Source: CAZQQU01 sp964595625 (GTDB lineage: Bacteria; Bacteroidota; Bacteroidia; Flavobacteriales; Flavobacteriaceae). From it: a stretch of 64,000 nucleotides of DNA. The notes beneath the pieces were generated by a model. That model saw nothing but the letters and a program-made list of their open reading frames with translations. It was not told where the DNA came from and searched no databases. This document shows positions 51,940 to 61,228 of the stretch, in pieces (position 1 is the first letter of the stretch; the number at the start of each line of letters is the position of its first letter). The position numbers were made by a program, and so were the translations under genes. The DNA lies in contig CAZQQU010000012.1 of the NCBI GenBank assembly GCA_964595625.1, forward strand, positions 10,077 through 74,076, read 5' to 3'.

Positions 51940-53190
51940 TTATCCGTGAATATGTCGCTGGCTGTCTAAGCGTAAAAAGATAAAAAGGAGCAACGTAAAG
52001 CCCCAAAGGGCAGATCCTCCATAGCTTAAAAATGGCAACGGAATTCCGACTGTAGGAAAAATGCCGATAACCATACTGATATTGACAAAAAAATGAAAAA
52101 ATAAGATCGATGCCACACAGTATCCATACACTCGGTTAAAGGTGTGGTTTTGTTTTTCGGCCAAATAAATAATTCTCAAAATCAGTATGACAAAGAGTGC
52201 TATGGTAATAAAACTACCCAAAAAACCCCATTCTTCACCGACAGTGCTAAAAATATAATCAGTATGTTGTTCGGGCACAAAGTCACCTTTGGTCTGTGTT
52301 CCTTCCGTCCAGCCTTTCCCGGTCCAACCACCACTACCAATGGCTATTTCACTTTGGTGGGTATTGTAACCTACCCCGCGTTTGTCCACTTCTTTACCTA
52401 AAACTATATTAAATCGGTCGCGATGGTGTTGTTTAAACACATTATCAAAGACATAATCTACTGAAAAAACAAAACCGACACATAAGACTAGAATAGAAAC
52501 AAATCGAGGTAAGAGTAATTTTCTCTTTTTATTTTTAAAAAAGAGAAAACCAATAACCAAAGCCGTACCCACTATTACCCATACCGGTCCAACATACAGC
52601 GTAGCCACAAACAACAAAGCGGCAAAAAATCCCAGAAAAAGATACCCATAGTGTAAACCTTCGCGGTATAAAACAAATATAAATGCCAGATATATCATAG
52701 CACTACCCGGGTCGGGTTGTAGCAGTATAAGCCCCATTGGAAGCACCATGATGAGCAGGGCTTTGATTTGGTCTTTAAAAGTTTTGATATTGGTTTGTAT
52801 ATCACTTAAAAACTTCGCCAATGCCAGTGAAGTGGCCGCTTTCGCAAATTCGGAGGGCTGCAATCCCACCCCGCCAAAACTATACCATCCGGTTTGGCCG
52901 GATATGGTTTTACCAAAAACAAATAATCCTACCAGCGACAGCAGCGAGAATAAGTATATTAGACTTGAAAAACGTTCGTAAAATTTAGCATCAAGTGCTA
53001 AAGTAAAAAGAATGATAATAAAACTAAGACCAATCCAAACCAACTGCTTACTATGGGTATAGCTAAAATCAAAAAATTGGGTGGCTGTGTCGTTTAAAGA
53101 AGCCGAATAAATATTCATCCAACCAAAAAAAACCAGCACCAGGTACAGAAAAATAGTAAATAAATCGAATTTTCCGAGATTTAACCGCAT
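51940..53190 (-). CDS. rodA: Rod shape-determining protein RodA (SEDS glycosyltransferase)
   Basis: 416 residues, about ten membrane helices. SEDS signatures: QPDPGSAMIYLAF, the essential-Asp region in FVPEQHTDYIFSTVGEEWGF and the C-terminal FPTVGIPLPFLSYGGSALW. It polymerises peptidoglycan glycan strands during elongation with PBP2, whose gene directly precedes it with a 1-base overlap. Last gene of the mreBCD-mrdA-rodA operon. Confidence 0.95.
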   Translation of the reverse strand: MRLNLGKFDLFTIFLYLVLVFFGWMNIYSASLNDTATQFFDFSYTHSKQLVWIGLSFIIILFTLALDAKFYERFSSLIYLFSLLSLVGLFVFGKTISGQTGWYSFGGVGLQPSEFAKAATSLALAKFLSDIQTNIKTFKDQIKALLIMVLPMGLILLQPDPGSAMIYLAFIFVLYREGLHYGYLFLGFFAALLFVATLYVGPVWVIVGTALVIGFLFFKNKKRKLLLPRFVSILVLCVGFVFSVDYVFDNVFKQHHRDRFNIVLGKEVDKRGVGYNTHQSEIAIGSGGWTGKGWTEGTQTKGDFVPEQHTDYIFSTVGEEWGFLGSFITIALFVILILRIIYLAEKQNHTFNRVYGYCVASILFFHFFVNISMVIGIFPTVGIPLPFLSYGGSALWGFTLLLFIFLRLDSQRHIHG

Positions 53191-55064
53191 TATTGATTAA
53201 TTAAAAAGGGTTCTCCACTATAGGGTTTGGCATATTCTTCTTCTAAACTTCTGCTAAGCACCCAGTCTTCCATAGCTTTTTGAGTCACCTCACCCCGCAG
53301 GTATTTTTCGATCATCAAACTGGCAATTCGGCCGGCGTAGCGCCCTCCCCAATACCCGTTTTCCACAAATACTGCCAACGCAATTTGAGGGTCATCCTTA
53401 GGTGCAAAAGCTATAAATATAGAATGGTCGGTTAACTGCATTCTTTTACCATCGATTCGTAGAAAATTTTCTGCCGTTCCGGTTTTACCACATATTTCTA
53501 TACCGGGAATTTGAAGATGAGAAGCGGTACCCTTGTTATACACATCAAACATCCCCTCAATGACAGGTTCAAAATGAAAAGAATTAATGGTGGTATATTT
53601 CGGTTGCGTATAGGTCGAATCTTGAATAGGCTCTCCGTCGATTTCCTTAATAATATGAGGCGTGTAAAAATAACCTCTATTAGCGATGGCCGCAGTCATA
53701 TTAGCCAATTGTATGGGAGTGGTAATTATTTCACCTTGACCGATGGCATTGGATATAGTGGTAGTACTCCCCCATCTAGATACGGGATAATTATAAATTT
53801 TATTATAATACTCTTTGGTTGGTAGTTTTCCACGTCTACCGATTGGTAAATCACTTCCTAAAAAATTACCCAATCCAAAACTCTGGAGGTGGTGTAACCA
53901 ACGATCCAAACCTTCTTGCGGGGTGGGATATTTATCTATAGTTTTTCGATATACTTGTGCAAAATAGGTGTTACAGGATTGATAAACCCCTAGGTGTAAA
54001 TTGGTTACAGGAGCATGGCTATGGCAACCCATGAATGCCCCTCGTCCATAGCTAAAACCTCGATTACAAACAAATGTATCATCGGTATCTACCACTCCTT
54101 CTTGCAAGGCAATTAAGCCTGTAAGAATTTTAAAAGTAGATCCGGGGGGGTACTCGGCTAGTAAACCACGATCGTAGAGGGGTTTGGCCAAACTATCTTG
54201 ATACAAACGGGTATAATTAGCTGAGCGTTGACGTCCTACCAACAAGGCCGGATCATAACTGGGTGCAGTTACTAAGGCCAAAATTTCTCCGGTTTTGGGT
54301 TCAATCGCAACGATTCCTCCCCGTTTGTTTTGCATCAGCAGCTCGCCGTAAGCTTGCAATTGAATATCTAGTGTCAAGGTGATATCTTTTCCCGCAAGGG
54401 GCAAAGTATCATAGATCCCCTCTTTGTAGGGGCCAATATCCCGATTAAATCGGTCTTTTTGAATATACTTGACCCCTTTGACTCCTCGTAATACTTCTTC
54501 ATATTGCTTTTCAACGCCCTGTACTCCAATTAGATCCCCCATTCGATAATAGGGATCTTCTTCGATTATTTTAGGTCCTACTTCCGCTATAAATCCCAAG
54601 ACATTCGCTGCATTTTTCATTTGGTATTCCCGCAACGATCGCTTTTGCACGTAGAATCCGGGGAACAAATGCATTTTTTCTTGGATTGCTGCATATTCTT
54701 CCTTATTCAATTGAGGTAAAACCACTGAAGGAACTCGAGGTGAATTGGGATAGGTTTTTGCTTTATGCAAAATACTTTCCAAATTCTCTTTGGAAATGTT
54801 TAGAATTTCACACAAAGCCAAAGTATCTAGATTTTTTATATTTTTTGGAACAACCATGATATCATAGGCGGGTTGATTAACCACCAATAGTTCTTGGTTT
54901 CGATCGTATATATAACCCCGCTGGGGATAATCATAAACTATGGAAATGGCGTTCATATCGGCCAATTCCCGTAAGGAAGTTTTAAACACTTGCAAATACA
55001 GTAACCGAGCTGTAAATAATACGCCCGAAACCAAAACCAATATATAGAGTAACAGGTTTCTCAT
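53190..55064 (-). CDS. mrdA: Penicillin-binding protein 2 (elongasome transpeptidase)
   Basis: 624 residues. One N-terminal membrane helix (about 4-22), PBP dimerisation/pedestal domain, then transpeptidase motifs: SxxK in PPGSTFKIL (near residue 305), SxN in YQSCNTYF (near 360) and KTGTAE (near 527). It cross-links peptidoglycan in the elongation complex with RodA. It overlaps mreD by 4 bases. Substituted residues conferring beta-lactam resistance cannot be judged here. Confidence 0.96.
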   Translation of the reverse strand: MRNLLLYILVLVSGVLFTARLLYLQVFKTSLRELADMNAISIVYDYPQRGYIYDRNQELLVVNQPAYDIMVVPKNIKNLDTLALCEILNISKENLESILHKAKTYPNSPRVPSVVLPQLNKEEYAAIQEKMHLFPGFYVQKRSLREYQMKNAANVLGFIAEVGPKIIEEDPYYRMGDLIGVQGVEKQYEEVLRGVKGVKYIQKDRFNRDIGPYKEGIYDTLPLAGKDITLTLDIQLQAYGELLMQNKRGGIVAIEPKTGEILALVTAPSYDPALLVGRQRSANYTRLYQDSLAKPLYDRGLLAEYPPGSTFKILTGLIALQEGVVDTDDTFVCNRGFSYGRGAFMGCHSHAPVTNLHLGVYQSCNTYFAQVYRKTIDKYPTPQEGLDRWLHHLQSFGLGNFLGSDLPIGRRGKLPTKEYYNKIYNYPVSRWGSTTTISNAIGQGEIITTPIQLANMTAAIANRGYFYTPHIIKEIDGEPIQDSTYTQPKYTTINSFHFEPVIEGMFDVYNKGTASHLQIPGIEICGKTGTAENFLRIDGKRMQLTDHSIFIAFAPKDDPQIALAVFVENGYWGGRYAGRIASLMIEKYLRGEVTQKAMEDWVLSRSLEEEYAKPYSGEPFLINQ

Positions 55065-55567
55065 TTAGAATTTCTTCCAAAAATTATCATCAAAACCACG
55101 ATCAAAAAAATACTAAATACACCCGAAAAAACCGTTGATTTTAAGATTAAAAGAAAGTGTTTAAAATTAAAAAAATCTAGGCTATAGAAGGTAAAGTGAT
55201 GAATAAAAACTAAAATCGAAATATAGGTCAACCGCTCCCCCCAAGGAGTCTGACTAATTTTTAATGTATTGTACTCATAGCTGACTCCAAAAGAAAACTT
55301 CAACACCATCGGACGAAAATACGCTAACAACAAACAAGCGGCCGCATGGACACCGCCTGAGTTTTCAAAAAAATCCAAGCACAACCCGGTCAAAAAAGCA
55401 ATGAGTATAAAAATTGTTTGTTGAGAATACAAGGGAAAAAGCAATAAGAAAAGTATGTACACATAGCCGGTAATAAAACCTCCCAAATGTATTTGATTAA
55501 AAATCAATAACTGGGACATGGTCAAAACGAGGAATAATCCGGCGTATTTAAAAATGTCTTTACTCAT
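55061..55567 (-). CDS. mreD: Rod shape-determining protein MreD
   Basis: 168 residues with about five hydrophobic helices. Sequence conservation in MreD is low; the call rests on size, membrane topology, the FLTGLCLDFFENSGGVHA stretch (a typical MreD loop) and the position between mreC and mrdA with overlaps on both sides. It is a membrane link of the elongasome. Confidence 0.9.
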   Translation of the reverse strand: MSKDIFKYAGLFLVLTMSQLLIFNQIHLGGFITGYVYILFLLLFPLYSQQTIFILIAFLTGLCLDFFENSGGVHAAACLLLAYFRPMVLKFSFGVSYEYNTLKISQTPWGERLTYISILVFIHHFTFYSLDFFNFKHFLLILKSTVFSGVFSIFLIVVLMIIFGRNSK

Positions 55568-56381
55568 CCGTAGTCGTGCTTTCGAGTTCTTTAATTTGCT
55601 CTGCCATTACATTTTCTATAACATACACTTGGCCACTGCGAGTCATGTCATGAAATAGATCTACCTGTATGATAAAAAAATTCTCGGAACGATCCAATTC
55701 AAAACTACTCACTGTACCAATGGGTATATTTTTTGGGAATATAGTCGAACGTCCATCCGTTACTACCGTATCACCTATTTGAACAGGAGCCATACGAGCC
55801 ACATCCACAAACTGCATTTGGTAGGGAGATTTACCATCCCAAATAAGGGAACCGAAATGTCCCGATTTTTTTAACATCACACTGATACTTGATTTTGAAT
55901 GTAATACCGACATAGCCGTCGAGTAATGAGTACCTACTTGATCGATAATACCAATGACACCATCCGCAGCAACCACACCCATTTGCGTCGTAACACCATC
56001 GGCCGAACCGATTTGTAACGTTAAGTGGTTGTTACTACGCATATAACTGTTATTAATAATCGTGGCTGACCGAACGATATAATGAGAACTTTCGACCTGT
56101 AAGGTGTCTAATTGTATAGCTGCTCCTAAGGAATTAAAAAGGGTGTTTTTTAAAAAAACATTTTCCTCGGTCAGTTTTTGGTTTTGTTCACGCAGTTTAA
56201 AATAACTACTGATGTCAGTTTGAATTTGATACAGGTTTCCCGAAAGTCGATGCGCTGAATGCACCACTTTATCGGTGTGGTAACTGTGTGATTGAATGGT
56301 AAAGTAGCCCGCTAAAAAAAAGAGAAATACCGTAAGTAATGTATTTTTATAAACAACAAAAAAATGGATTATTTTCTGCAT
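55560..56381 (-). CDS. mreC: Cell shape-determining protein MreC
   Basis: 273 residues. An N-terminal membrane helix (about 11-28) and a coiled coil (about 45-80, KLREQNQKLTEENVFLKNTL) are followed by the MreC beta-barrel domain (ADGVIGIIDQVGTHYSTAM, DGKSPYQMQFVDVARMAPVQIGD split over barrel strands). It activates PBP2 in the periplasm. The 83-base gap after mreB contains a CTTTCG/CGAAAG palindrome (56424-56440). Confidence 0.94.
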   Translation of the reverse strand: MQKIIHFFVVYKNTLLTVFLFFLAGYFTIQSHSYHTDKVVHSAHRLSGNLYQIQTDISSYFKLREQNQKLTEENVFLKNTLFNSLGAAIQLDTLQVESSHYIVRSATIINNSYMRSNNHLTLQIGSADGVTTQMGVVAADGVIGIIDQVGTHYSTAMSVLHSKSSISVMLKKSGHFGSLIWDGKSPYQMQFVDVARMAPVQIGDTVVTDGRSTIFPKNIPIGTVSSFELDRSENFFIIQVDLFHDMTRSGQVYVIENVMAEQIKELESTTTDE

Positions 56382-56423
56382 AATCGATAGACTAAAAATA
56401 CGATATCGGTAACTTATAACTGG

Positions 56424-56440
56424 CTTTCGCTAATCGAAAG
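56424..56440. repeat. CTTTCG/CGAAAG palindrome in mreB-mreC gap
   Basis: CTTTCG and CGAAAG separated by 5 bases; a relative of the TTTCGCGAAA palindromes elsewhere in the window. Confidence 0.4.
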
Positions 56441-56464
56441 TATTTTCTATAAAAGACAAGCGGA

Positions 56465-57493
56465 TTACTTAATCAGTATGCTTCGGTAACGGTTAAGATT
56501 TTTCAAACAAATACCGGTACCGCGCACTACAGCACGTAAGGGATCTTCAGCGATATAAACCGGCAAATCGGTTTTAAGAGATAAGCGCCTGTCCAATCCT
56601 TTAAGCATGGAGCCTCCACCCGCCAAATAAATACCCGTATTGTATATATCAGCGGCTAATTCGGGTGGGGTTTGTGACAAGGTTTCCATCACCGCATCCT
56701 CGATACGAAGTATCGATTTATCCAGGGCTTTGGCTATTTCTCGATAAGAAGTTTGTACTTGTTTGGGTTTACCGGTTAGTAAATCCCGGCCTTGTACCGA
56801 AAGTTCATCAGGAGGTGTATCTAAATCTTCTGTAGCTGCACCGATTTCTATTTTAATATTTTCTGCGGTACGCTCCCCAACATATAAATTATGCTGGGTT
56901 CTCATATAATACACGATATCATTTGTAAATACATCACCGGCAATTTTCACCGATTTGTCACAGACAATTCCTCCCAAGGCAATAACAGCAATTTCGGTGG
57001 TTCCCCCTCCGATATCAACAATCATATTTCCTTTGGGTTGCATGATATCGATTCCAATTCCAATGGCGGCTGCCATGGGTTCATGAATCAAATAGACTTC
57101 TTTACCATTCACCCGTTCGGCAGATTCCTTTACCGCACGCATTTCCACTTCAGTAATACCACTGGGAATACAAATCACCATGCGTAAAGAAGGGGTAAAA
57201 AGTTTTCTTTTTAAAGCCGGAATATCTTTGATAAACATGTTTATCATTTTTTCACTGGCATCAAAATCGGCAATGACCCCATCTTTTAAAGGGCGTATTG
57301 TCTTAATATTTTCGTGAGTTTTCCCCTGCATCAGTGCAGCTTCTTTACCCACGGCAATTATTTTTCCGGTAATTCGATCTCGGGCTACAATGGAGGGGCT
57401 GTCAACTACTACTTTGTCGTTATGTATTATCAGGGTATTGGCGGTACCTAAGTCAATGGCTATGTCTTCGGTAAGAAAATCAAAAAATCCCAT
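56465..57493 (-). CDS. mreB: Rod shape-determining protein MreB
   Basis: 342 residues, actin-like ATPase. Phosphate-1 loop DLGTANTLI (residues 15-23), phosphate-2 MIVDIGGGTTEIAVIALGG (near 158) and adenosine loop GIYLAGGGSMLKGLD near 290. It polymerises beneath the membrane and guides the elongasome encoded by the next four genes. Its own promoter and a leader hairpin precede it. Confidence 0.97.
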   Translation of the reverse strand: MGFFDFLTEDIAIDLGTANTLIIHNDKVVVDSPSIVARDRITGKIIAVGKEAALMQGKTHENIKTIRPLKDGVIADFDASEKMINMFIKDIPALKRKLFTPSLRMVICIPSGITEVEMRAVKESAERVNGKEVYLIHEPMAAAIGIGIDIMQPKGNMIVDIGGGTTEIAVIALGGIVCDKSVKIAGDVFTNDIVYYMRTQHNLYVGERTAENIKIEIGAATEDLDTPPDELSVQGRDLLTGKPKQVQTSYREIAKALDKSILRIEDAVMETLSQTPPELAADIYNTGIYLAGGGSMLKGLDRRLSLKTDLPVYIAEDPLRAVVRGTGICLKNLNRYRSILIK

Positions 57494-57591
57494 AGTGTTA
57501 CTGCTGCGTTCTTAGTTTTAATAATTTTTAATGATTCTATTTATCAATCTGTTGTCTCCCCAATACGACTGATTTGTCTTTATTTGTCCCC

Positions 57592-57610
57592 GTCTGAATT
57601 GAATTCAGAC
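57592..57610 (-). promoter_or_regulatory. perfect hairpin at the 5' end of mreB mRNA
   Basis: GTCTGAATT/AATTCAGAC, a 19-base perfect inverted repeat directly after the promoter box, so it would be the first structure of the transcript. Confidence 0.5.
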
Positions 57611-57613
57611 TTT

Positions 57614-57621
57614 CAAAAATA
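57614..57621 (-). promoter_or_regulatory. mreB operon promoter -7 box (TATTTTTG)
   Basis: TAnnTTTG match on the minus strand, about 120 bases before the mreB ATG. Confidence 0.55.
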
Positions 57622-57656
57622 GGTAAATATTCTTTTACTTACTATGGCAAAAATAA

Positions 57657-59180
57657 TTAATGTTTAAAATGTCGGGTACCTGTAAATACCATAGCCATCT
57701 GCTGGGCATTGCAATAATCGATACTATCTTGATCCTTGATGGAACCACCGGGTTGAATAACGGCTCGGATTCCTGCTTGGTGAGCTATTTCCACACAATC
57801 AGGAAATGGAAAAAAAGCATCGCTGGCCATCACGGCACCTTTTAAATCAAAATCAAAAGACTGAGCTTTTTCGACAGCTTGGCGCAACGCATCTACCCGT
57901 GAAGTTTGTCCGGTTCCCGATGCACATAACTGTTTGTTTTTTGCTAGAACTATGGTGTTTGATTTGGTATGTTTACAGATTTTAGAGGCAAACAACATAT
58001 CTTCTAACTCTTGTTGACTCGGTTTATTGTTAGTCACCGTAGTTAAATTTTCTAAGCGGTCTGTTATACCGTCTTTATCTTGAAACAAGATGCCATTTAA
58101 ACAGCTTCGCAATTGGTTTTCAGGAAATTGAAAGGATTTTTGTCGTAATAAAATCCTATTTTTCTTTTCTTGCAACACGGCCACAGCTTCAGCGGTAAAA
58201 TCGGGTGCAATGACCACTTCGCAAAAGAGTTTGTTGATTTCTTCGGCGGTAGCTTGGTCAATAACCGAATTGCTAATTAAGATTCCACCAAAAGCCGATA
58301 CAGGATCTCCTGCTAAGGCTGCTAAATAAGCCTCCAAAACCGTTTCGCGTTGAGCGACACCACAGGCATTGTTGTGCTTTAAAATCGCAAAGGTGGGCGA
58401 TTCGTCCTGAAACTCGGCCATTAAGTGAACGGCCGCATCAACATCCAGCAGGTTGTTGTAAGAAAGTTCTTTACCGTGAAGTTGTGTAAAAACTTCGTCA
58501 AATTTCCCATAAAAAACACCTTGCTGGTGAGGATTTTCACCATAACGCAACGGCATGGCATCGGCTATACTTACTTTTAATGCAGCTACCGATTGATCGG
58601 TATTAAAATAATTAAAAATAGCTGCGTCATAATGCGATGAAATTTGAAACGCTTTAGCAGCAAAAAGTTTTCTTTCTTCCAAGGTCGTAGATCCGTTGTT
58701 ACGGCTGATGATATCTAATAACGCAGGATAGTCCGCTACTGAAGAAACACACAGTGTATCGGCAAAATTTTTGGCTGCTGCCCGAATTAACGAAATACCA
58801 CCAATGTCTATTTTCTCTATAATATCTTCTGCTGAAGCCCCCGATAATACGGTATCTTCAAAAGGATATAAATCCACTATCACTATATCAATTTGAGGAA
58901 TATCGTAAGTTTCCATTTCCGAAACATCCCCGGGATGATTTTGGCGATTTAAAATTCCTCCAAAAATTTTAGGATGTAAGGTTTTAACTCGACCTCCCAA
59001 AATGGAAGGATAAGAGGTGATTTCTTCTACGGGTACCACATCAATACCTAACTCACGAATAAATTGCTCGGTACCTCCTGTAGAGTAGATGGTGATACCT
59101 AATTCGTCAAATTTCCGAACGATAGGCTCCAGACCTTCTTTATAAAATACAGAGATTAGAGCCGATTTAGCTTTTTTCAT
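57657..59180 (-). CDS. purH: Bifunctional AICAR formyltransferase/IMP cyclohydrolase
   Basis: 507 residues, full length. N-terminal IMP cyclohydrolase (MGS-like fold; YSTGGTEQF, TLHPKIFGGIL) to about residue 190 and C-terminal formyltransferase (LRYGENPHQQG, NNACGVA, KHTKSNTIVLA, DAFFPFPD). It carries out the last two steps to IMP. It stands alone with its own promoter, apart from the purK-purE unit at 22-24 kb. Confidence 0.97.
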   Translation of the reverse strand: MKKAKSALISVFYKEGLEPIVRKFDELGITIYSTGGTEQFIRELGIDVVPVEEITSYPSILGGRVKTLHPKIFGGILNRQNHPGDVSEMETYDIPQIDIVIVDLYPFEDTVLSGASAEDIIEKIDIGGISLIRAAAKNFADTLCVSSVADYPALLDIISRNNGSTTLEERKLFAAKAFQISSHYDAAIFNYFNTDQSVAALKVSIADAMPLRYGENPHQQGVFYGKFDEVFTQLHGKELSYNNLLDVDAAVHLMAEFQDESPTFAILKHNNACGVAQRETVLEAYLAALAGDPVSAFGGILISNSVIDQATAEEINKLFCEVVIAPDFTAEAVAVLQEKKNRILLRQKSFQFPENQLRSCLNGILFQDKDGITDRLENLTTVTNNKPSQQELEDMLFASKICKHTKSNTIVLAKNKQLCASGTGQTSRVDALRQAVEKAQSFDFDLKGAVMASDAFFPFPDCVEIAHQAGIRAVIQPGGSIKDQDSIDYCNAQQMAMVFTGTRHFKH

Positions 59181-59214
59181 ACACGCGTGCTTAATAGATT
59201 ATTTAGAGAAAGTG

Positions 59215-59222
59215 CAAAAGTA
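59215..59222 (-). promoter_or_regulatory. purH promoter -7 box (TACTTTTG)
   Basis: TAnnTTTG match on the minus strand, 34 bases before the purH ATG. Confidence 0.5.
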
Positions 59223-59338
59223 CGCTAATTGGGGCAAAATTGGGGTCTACAGCCCAGTAATTTTGTTATTTTTTTGTAACTTTTCTCCTATTTAAACGTC
59301 AGATAATTTGAAATGACATTTTTGATGCCCACCCAACT

Positions 59339-60589
59339 ATGCTAATCTATCTTCGACTCATAAGAGAAAGTTTCAATTTCGCTTTAAGCGCATTGATAAA
59401 CAACAAATTACGAACATTCTTATCGTTATTGGGTGTTACGATTGGAATTTTTTCTATTATCGGTATTTTGGCAGCCGTCGATTCGTTAAAAAAAGAAATT
59501 GAAGGAAGTATGAGTGGATTGGATAACAATACACTGATTGTTACCCAATTTTCTTATGGCCCCACCGATGTACCCAATTGGAAAATTGAACAATTTCCCC
59601 CCGTTAAACATGATGAGTACCAGCATTTGAGTCGTAATTTGCCTTCAGGTTTTGTAAGTTTTGTGTTAAATGTACCTGCAGAAACTCTGCGGTATGAAGA
59701 CAACTCTGTGGATAATGTGGGGATTGGAGCAGTGACTCATGAATATTACGATATTGAGGCACTTCAAATTGAGCAAGGACGTTTTTTTAATGAAGCGGAA
59801 TCCAACAGTGGATCCCAAGTGGTGGTATTGGGTCACGAGATTGCTTCAAAACTATTTAATAACACCCAGGCCTTAGGTAAATCCATCCGCTTATACGGCC
59901 GAAGATTTACCGTCATAGGGGTATTGAAAAAGGAGGGAATGGGTCTCTTTGGAAATTCTAAGGATGTGGTAGTTTTTGTACCAACCAATTGTGTAAGACG
60001 TATTTACGGAGACAACCATAGCCGCACTTTTCCACAAATAATTATCAAACCCGACCGCGATGTTGACCAAGCCGAGTACATTGCAACTGTCAAACAACTG
60101 ATACGAAATTACAGAGGATTAAAAGCCGATGAAGACGATACATTTTTTGTTAATGAACTCAAAGGTTTTATTGAACTCATCGAGAATATTACAGGTGTAA
60201 TGACTTCGATGGGGAGTTTTATCAGTTTATTTTCGATTTTAGTAGGAGGTTTTGGTATTGCAAATATTATGTTTGTTTCTGTTAAGGAACGCACTAATTT
60301 GATTGGAATTCAAAAATCGTTGGGAGCTAAAAACCGTTTTATTTTATATCAATTCTTATTTGAAGCAATTGTATTAGCCGTCATTGGAGGGCTTATCGGG
60401 ATTTTTTTAGTATGGATTAGTACAGTGCTTTTATCGATTTTTGTAGCCGATTTTGAATTTGTTCTTTCTCTTAAAAACATACTCATTGGCACGGTAATAT
60501 CTATTGTCATTGGACTCGTATCCGGTATTATTCCGGCAATTTCTGCTTCCCGTTTGGATCCGGTAGAAGCCATCCGAACGGGTATATAA
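59339..60589 (+). CDS. MacB/FtsX-type ABC transporter permease
   Basis: 416 residues. One N-terminal membrane helix (about 22-46, LRTFLSLLGVTIGIFSIIGIL), a large periplasmic MacB-PCD domain (about 50-280) and three C-terminal helices (near 290-315, 340-365 and 375-400), with SLGAKNRFILYQFLFEA and the end SRLDPVEAIRTGI typical of MacB-like permeases. No ATPase or membrane-fusion partner is adjacent. Substrate unknown (export of peptides, lipoproteins or drugs in relatives). Confidence 0.9.
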   Translation: MLIYLRLIRESFNFALSALINNKLRTFLSLLGVTIGIFSIIGILAAVDSLKKEIEGSMSGLDNNTLIVTQFSYGPTDVPNWKIEQFPPVKHDEYQHLSRNLPSGFVSFVLNVPAETLRYEDNSVDNVGIGAVTHEYYDIEALQIEQGRFFNEAESNSGSQVVVLGHEIASKLFNNTQALGKSIRLYGRRFTVIGVLKKEGMGLFGNSKDVVVFVPTNCVRRIYGDNHSRTFPQIIIKPDRDVDQAEYIATVKQLIRNYRGLKADEDDTFFVNELKGFIELIENITGVMTSMGSFISLFSILVGGFGIANIMFVSVKERTNLIGIQKSLGAKNRFILYQFLFEAIVLAVIGGLIGIFLVWISTVLLSIFVADFEFVLSLKNILIGTVISIVIGLVSGIIPAISASRLDPVEAIRTGI

Positions 60590-60626
60590 TAGAAGGTTGT
60601 ATACCTGAGGCAAGAAGAAAGTAGAG

Positions 60627-60675
60627 AAAAGAGATAATAAACTGTTTTTCTACTTAAACAGTCATTATCTCTTTT
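60627..60675. terminator. bidirectional terminator between ABC permease and frr
   Basis: AAAAGAGATAAT pairs with ATTATCTCTTTT, continued by AACTGTTT/AAACAGT. T-runs follow on the plus strand. The right arm includes the frr stop codon. Confidence 0.8.
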
Positions 60676-61208
60676 TCTTTAATCACTAATATTTGATCAA
60701 TTTTTTCGATATAAGTATCCGTAAGCTTTTGAATATCAGCCTCTGCAATCTTTAGCAAGTCTTCTGTCAAATCCAAGGCCTTGGCTTCGTTATTCGCATT
60801 TTTTCGGTCGTTACGCACACTGATTTTTGCTTCTTCAGCTTCAGCTTTGGCTACTTTAACAAGATCTCTTCTTCGTTCTTCAGTCAGTGGAGGTACATTA
60901 ATAATAACACTTTCACCATTATTCATCGGGTTAAAACCCAAATTAGCTTTTAAAATACCCTTTTCAATTTCAGTAATCAATGATTTTTCCCAAGGTTGTA
61001 CTGACAAGGTGCGAGCATCCACGGTATTGACATTGGCTACTTGAGTTAAAGGTACCTGCGAACCATAGTACTCTACTTGTACACTACCCAGCATCGCAGG
61101 ACTCGCTTTACCAGCACGTATATTTTGAAGTTGCTTTTCAAAGTGCTTAATAGCGTTATTCATGGACTCATTCGCACTATCCAAAATAAATTTGATTTCT
61201 TCAGTCAT
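60654..61208 (-). CDS. frr: Ribosome recycling factor
   Basis: 184 residues. Typical opening (MNNAIKHFEKQLQNIRAGKASP), PLTQVANVNTVDARTLSVQPW and RRDLVKVAKAEAEEAKISVRN. With EF-G it splits post-termination ribosomes. It lies 20 bases after pyrH, the usual flavobacterial pair. Confidence 0.97.
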   Translation of the reverse strand: MTEEIKFILDSANESMNNAIKHFEKQLQNIRAGKASPAMLGSVQVEYYGSQVPLTQVANVNTVDARTLSVQPWEKSLITEIEKGILKANLGFNPMNNGESVIINVPPLTEERRRDLVKVAKAEAEEAKISVRNDRKNANNEAKALDLTEDLLKIAEADIQKLTDTYIEKIDQILVIKEKEIMTV

Positions 61209-61228
61209 AACTAGTTTTTTTATAAATT

